Assembly: GCA_021808035.1 (NCBI GenBank)
Contig: JAKBCG010000099.1
Span: forward strand, 940-8,234
From: Pseudomonadota bacterium
GTDB taxonomy: Bacteria; Pseudomonadota; Gammaproteobacteria; Steroidobacterales; Steroidobacteraceae
Direction of reading: 5' to 3'
DNA: 7,295 nucleotides
How positions within the stretch are numbered: position 1 is the stretch's first letter; each line of letters opens with the position of its first letter. This document shows, one piece after another, positions 5,451 to 7,295 of the stretch. The position numbers were made by a program, and so were the translations under genes. The notes beneath the pieces are model-generated. The model saw nothing but the letters and a program-made list of their open reading frames with translations. It did not search any database and had not been told where the DNA came from.

Positions 5451-5463
5451 GCGCGGAACGCGC
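5451..5463. other. Short hairpin between convergent stop codons
   Basis: GCGCG, GAA and CGCGC form a 5-bp stem in the 25-nt gap between the hydrolase stop and the permease stop. No T tract follows on either strand. It is the only structure seen there, so no clear intrinsic terminator separates these convergent genes. Confidence 0.3.
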
Positions 5464-6951
5464 TCACAGCGCCTCAGGCGCGACCACGGCGGCGGTCGGC
5501 GCCCGCCCGGACATCGGCGCCGGGACCGGATCGAGACCGATGTCGGCGCGCTTCGCCTCCGCCCGGTCCTTGTCCAGGTCGAGAGAACGGCACGCCCACA
5601 CGTAGACGAGCGCGGACACCGGCAGCCCGACCAGCATCGCGACGTCTGCGCCACCGAGCGCGCGCGCGATCGGCCCCTTGTACAGGTCCGTGCTGAAGAA
5701 CGGAACCATCGCGACGAATCCGACGAAGTACGCGGTGAGCCCGCGCCAGTTCCAGCGGCCGTACATGCCGTGCGGATTGAAGATCTCCCGCACCGAGTAG
5801 TGGCCCTTGCGCACCCAGTAGAAATCGACGAGGTTGATCGCGGTCCATGGCGTGAACAGGTACAGCAGGATCGCGAGGAACTCGCCGAACTGCGTGACGA
5901 AGTCGCGCGACGCGGCGAGCGCGAGGCTCGTCGCGGCGACCGCGGACACGGCGAGCGCGAACAATCGCTTGCCGAGCGACGGCTTCACCGCGGCGAGCGA
6001 GTCCGCGACGCTCATCAGGGTGAGCGAGGCGCCGTAGAAGTTCAGCGAAGTGATCGTGACCAGTCCCAGGAGCGAGCAGATCAACAGCGGCTTGCCGAAG
6101 TGGGGCAGCACCGCGTCGGCCGCCGCGCGCAAAGCCGCCACCACCTCGAGGTGCGGGAACGCAGCCGCCGCGACGGTGCCGACGAGCATCGTCCAGGTGC
6201 CGCCGATGAACGCGCCGAGGTAGGTCCACCAGAAGGACGCGGTCACGCCGACGTCACGCGGCAGATAGCGCGAGTAGTCGGACACGTAGATCGACCAGGA
6301 GACCTGGTAGGACGCCGCAGCGAACACCTGCGCGAGGAACGGCACCGCGACGAACTGACGCCAGTCGAGCTCGTTCGCGTCGAAGCGCGCGTGCAGGGAC
6401 ACGGCGACCGTGAACACCAGCAGCGCGACGATCAGCGTATAGGCGATCAGGCGCTGCGCGACATGGATCAAATCGTAGCCGACGACCGCGAAGAATACCG
6501 ACAGCGCGGTGAAGCCGATCATCGTAGGCGCGGCGGCGCCGCCGTAGAGGCTGTGGACCGTCTGTGCGGCGAGGATCTGATTGAACGCGTTGTAGCCGAT
6601 GTAGGCGATCAGCGCGACCCCCCAGACGAGCAGCGCACCGACATAACCGAACTGCGGCCGCGACTGGATCATCTGCGGCAACCCGAGCTGCGGGCCCTGG
6701 GTCGAGTGAAAGGCCATGAAGAAGGTGCCGAGCGCGGATCCAAGCACGACCGCCACCGTCATCCAGACCAGGTTGCCGCCGAGCGCGACACCGACGACCC
6801 CGGTCGCGACCGTCGCCAGGTGCGCGTCGCCCGCGAACCAGACGGGCCAAAGATGCCAGACCTTGCCGTGCCGCTCGGCGAGCGGCACGTAATCGATCGA
6901 CCGACGCTCGATCAACCGGCCGCCGAGTCGACCCTGTTCCGATTTTCCCAA
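5464..6951 (-). CDS. NCS1-family permease (purine/cytosine/allantoin type)
   Basis: The 495-residue inner-membrane protein belongs to the NCS1 family, cation-coupled importers of nucleobases, allantoin, hydantoins and related compounds. Family signs are the N-terminal IERRSIDYVPLAERHG (14-29), FAGDAHLATVATG in the first membrane segment (39-51), YIGYNAFNQI (117-126), SWSIYVSDYSRYLP in the middle (218-231), and GMYGRWNWRGL near the C-terminus. Hydrophobic stretches allow about 12 membrane segments. The tail after 455 is hydrophilic and Ala/Pro-rich. The frame is open up to an ATG at 7053, but the extra 34 residues look non-protein-like; TTG at 6949-6951 has TGGAGG six bases upstream and gives a typical N-terminus, so it is preferred. 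Substrate cannot be assigned. No promoter is visible directly upstream, and no nucleobase catabolism gene is adjacent. Confidence 0.9.
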   Translation of the reverse strand: MGKSEQGRLGGRLIERRSIDYVPLAERHGKVWHLWPVWFAGDAHLATVATGVVGVALGGNLVWMTVAVVLGSALGTFFMAFHSTQGPQLGLPQMIQSRPQFGYVGALLVWGVALIAYIGYNAFNQILAAQTVHSLYGGAAAPTMIGFTALSVFFAVVGYDLIHVAQRLIAYTLIVALLVFTVAVSLHARFDANELDWRQFVAVPFLAQVFAAASYQVSWSIYVSDYSRYLPRDVGVTASFWWTYLGAFIGGTWTMLVGTVAAAAFPHLEVVAALRAAADAVLPHFGKPLLICSLLGLVTITSLNFYGASLTLMSVADSLAAVKPSLGKRLFALAVSAVAATSLALAASRDFVTQFGEFLAILLYLFTPWTAINLVDFYWVRKGHYSVREIFNPHGMYGRWNWRGLTAYFVGFVAMVPFFSTDLYKGPIARALGGADVAMLVGLPVSALVYVWACRSLDLDKDRAEAKRADIGLDPVPAPMSGRAPTAAVVAPEAL

Positions 6952-6957
6952 TGAATG

Positions 6958-6963
6958 CCTCCA
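6958..6963 (-). promoter_or_regulatory. Shine-Dalgarno sequence that decides the TTG start of the NCS1 permease
   Basis: On the minus strand TGGAGG stands six bases before TTG (6949-6951). It is among the strongest ribosome binding sites in the window, and no comparable site lies before the upstream in-frame ATG at 7051-7053. Confidence 0.7.
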
Positions 6964-7041
6964 GCCATGATCCCGCACTCGCGAGCCGCGCCGACTCGCC
7001 GACGCACCAGGATCGTAACCGGGGGCACCGCTCGCGGCAAT

Positions 7042-7067
7042 GCGGACCGGCACCCTCGCCGGTCCGC
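7042..7067 (-). other. Perfect 10-bp hairpin upstream of the NCS1 permease
   Basis: GCGGACCGGC and GCCGGTCCGC are separated by six bases. On the minus strand it begins 17 nt after the stop of the upstream gene and ends about 90 nt before the TTG start. The following bases are ATTGCCGC, so there is no T tract. It may be a processed 3' end, a weak terminator or a protein-binding site. Confidence 0.6.
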
Positions 7068-7079
7068 CCGCCGCGGCGG
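7068..7079. repeat. 12-bp perfect palindrome
   Basis: CCGCCGCGGCGG reads identically on both strands. It sits directly between the stop codon of the partial gene and the 10-bp hairpin. It may extend the structured 3' region or be an accident of GC-rich sequence. Confidence 0.4.
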
Positions 7080-7083
7080 CGTC

Positions 7084-7295
7084 TCAGCGGCCGCCGTCGC
7101 CGTGTCGATCGCCGTGATCGTCGCCATGCCGACGCCAATCGCGTCGATCCCAGCCCCGATGCTCACCCCGATCGTGTCGATCCCAACGGCCACCGTGATC
7201 CTCGCGGTAGCGACGATCGCGCTGCTCGCGCTCGTCATAGTCGCGCCGGGCCGGTTCGTACACGTCCCGGTACCACCGGTCGCGGACGAAGTACA
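7084..7295 (-). CDS. C-terminal fragment of an Arg/Asp/His/Gly-rich protein
   Basis: A frame open from the right edge ends at TGA 7084-7086 and gives 69 residues, beginning YFVRDRWYRDVYEPARRDYD and ending HGDGGR. No start codon is in the window, so the gene is partial. The fragment is strongly hydrophilic: Arg, Asp, His and Gly make up most of it, with regular Trp and Tyr. The chain has no hydrophobic segment. Two 11-codon units (WDRHDRGEHRG and WDRRDWRRHGD) form an imperfect tandem repeat. Similar charged tails occur on small exported bacterial proteins, but I do not recognise the family. The alternative frame over the same bases, rich in Ala, Ile, Thr and Val, looks like a shadow of this repeat. 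A metal or nucleic acid role suggested by His and Arg content would be speculation. Confidence 0.6.
   Translation of the reverse strand, partial: YFVRDRWYRDVYEPARRDYDEREQRDRRYREDHGGRWDRHDRGEHRGWDRRDWRRHGDDHGDRHGDGGR
7119..7184 (-). repeat. Imperfect tandem repeat of 33 bp within the partial gene
   Basis: Two adjacent 33-bp units (7152-7184 and 7119-7151) both begin GGGATCGAC on the minus strand and agree at most positions after that. The unit is 11 codons and keeps the frame, so it duplicates a short charged peptide. Confidence 0.55.

Noticed and set aside
5770..6954. 394-codon open frame on the plus strand opposite the NCS1 permease
   Set aside because: Its translation is a low-complexity Arg/Asp/Glu/His mix, as expected from the opposite strand of a GC-rich membrane protein gene, and the NCS1 frame has clear family motifs.
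6912..7238. 108-codon minus-strand frame rich in Ala, Ile, Thr and Val
   Set aside because: It overlaps the tail of the charged partial protein in another frame, crosses that gene's stop and the hairpin, and reads into the start of the NCS1 gene. It looks like a shadow of the repeat.
1..7295. Mobile element, defence system or CRISPR array
   Set aside because: No transposase, integrase, terminal repeats, direct repeat array or defence protein motif was seen; the genes are mostly core or common accessory functions with uniform base composition.

Overview
The window is GC-rich (roughly two thirds G+C by eye) and reads as ordinary bacterial chromosome. The rimP-nusA pair, a short NAD-type isocitrate dehydrogenase and a YadG/YadH-type ABC pair suggest a high-GC gammaproteobacterium, possibly near the Xanthomonadales. 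A betaproteobacterium cannot be excluded. There is no insertion sequence, CRISPR array, rRNA or tRNA, and no phage gene.

Left part, all on the minus strand, read from right to left: a small RRM RNA-binding protein gene (932-1225) with its own promoter, a leader of about 175 nt and a terminator; then a promoter (802-830) for rimP (179-634) and nusA (start at 119, cut by the window edge). Two intrinsic terminators, preceded by two more hairpins, lie between that promoter and rimP. This fits a NusA-responsive attenuator and is the most interesting regulatory structure in the window.

Middle part, plus strand: a 364-nt divergent intergenic region with an AT-rich dyad and a long hairpin, then a probable NAD-dependent isocitrate dehydrogenase (1590-2621), an ABC-2 type exporter made of an ATPase (2654-3577) and a permease (3574-4380) whose reading frames overlap at GTGA, and an exported alpha/beta hydrolase (4443-5438). 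Spacing allows one transcript for the first three genes. The hydrolase start has no Shine-Dalgarno sequence and a -10-like box just before it.

Right part, minus strand: an NCS1-family nucleobase-type permease (5464-6951) convergent with the hydrolase and probably starting at a TTG behind a strong Shine-Dalgarno sequence. Upstream of it, beyond a 10-bp perfect hairpin, lies the C-terminal end of a protein very rich in Arg, Asp, His and Gly (stop at 7084, running off the window).

No clearly new multi-gene system is visible. The points of interest are regulatory: the rimP-nusA leader, the long leader of the RRM gene, and structured intergenic DNA.
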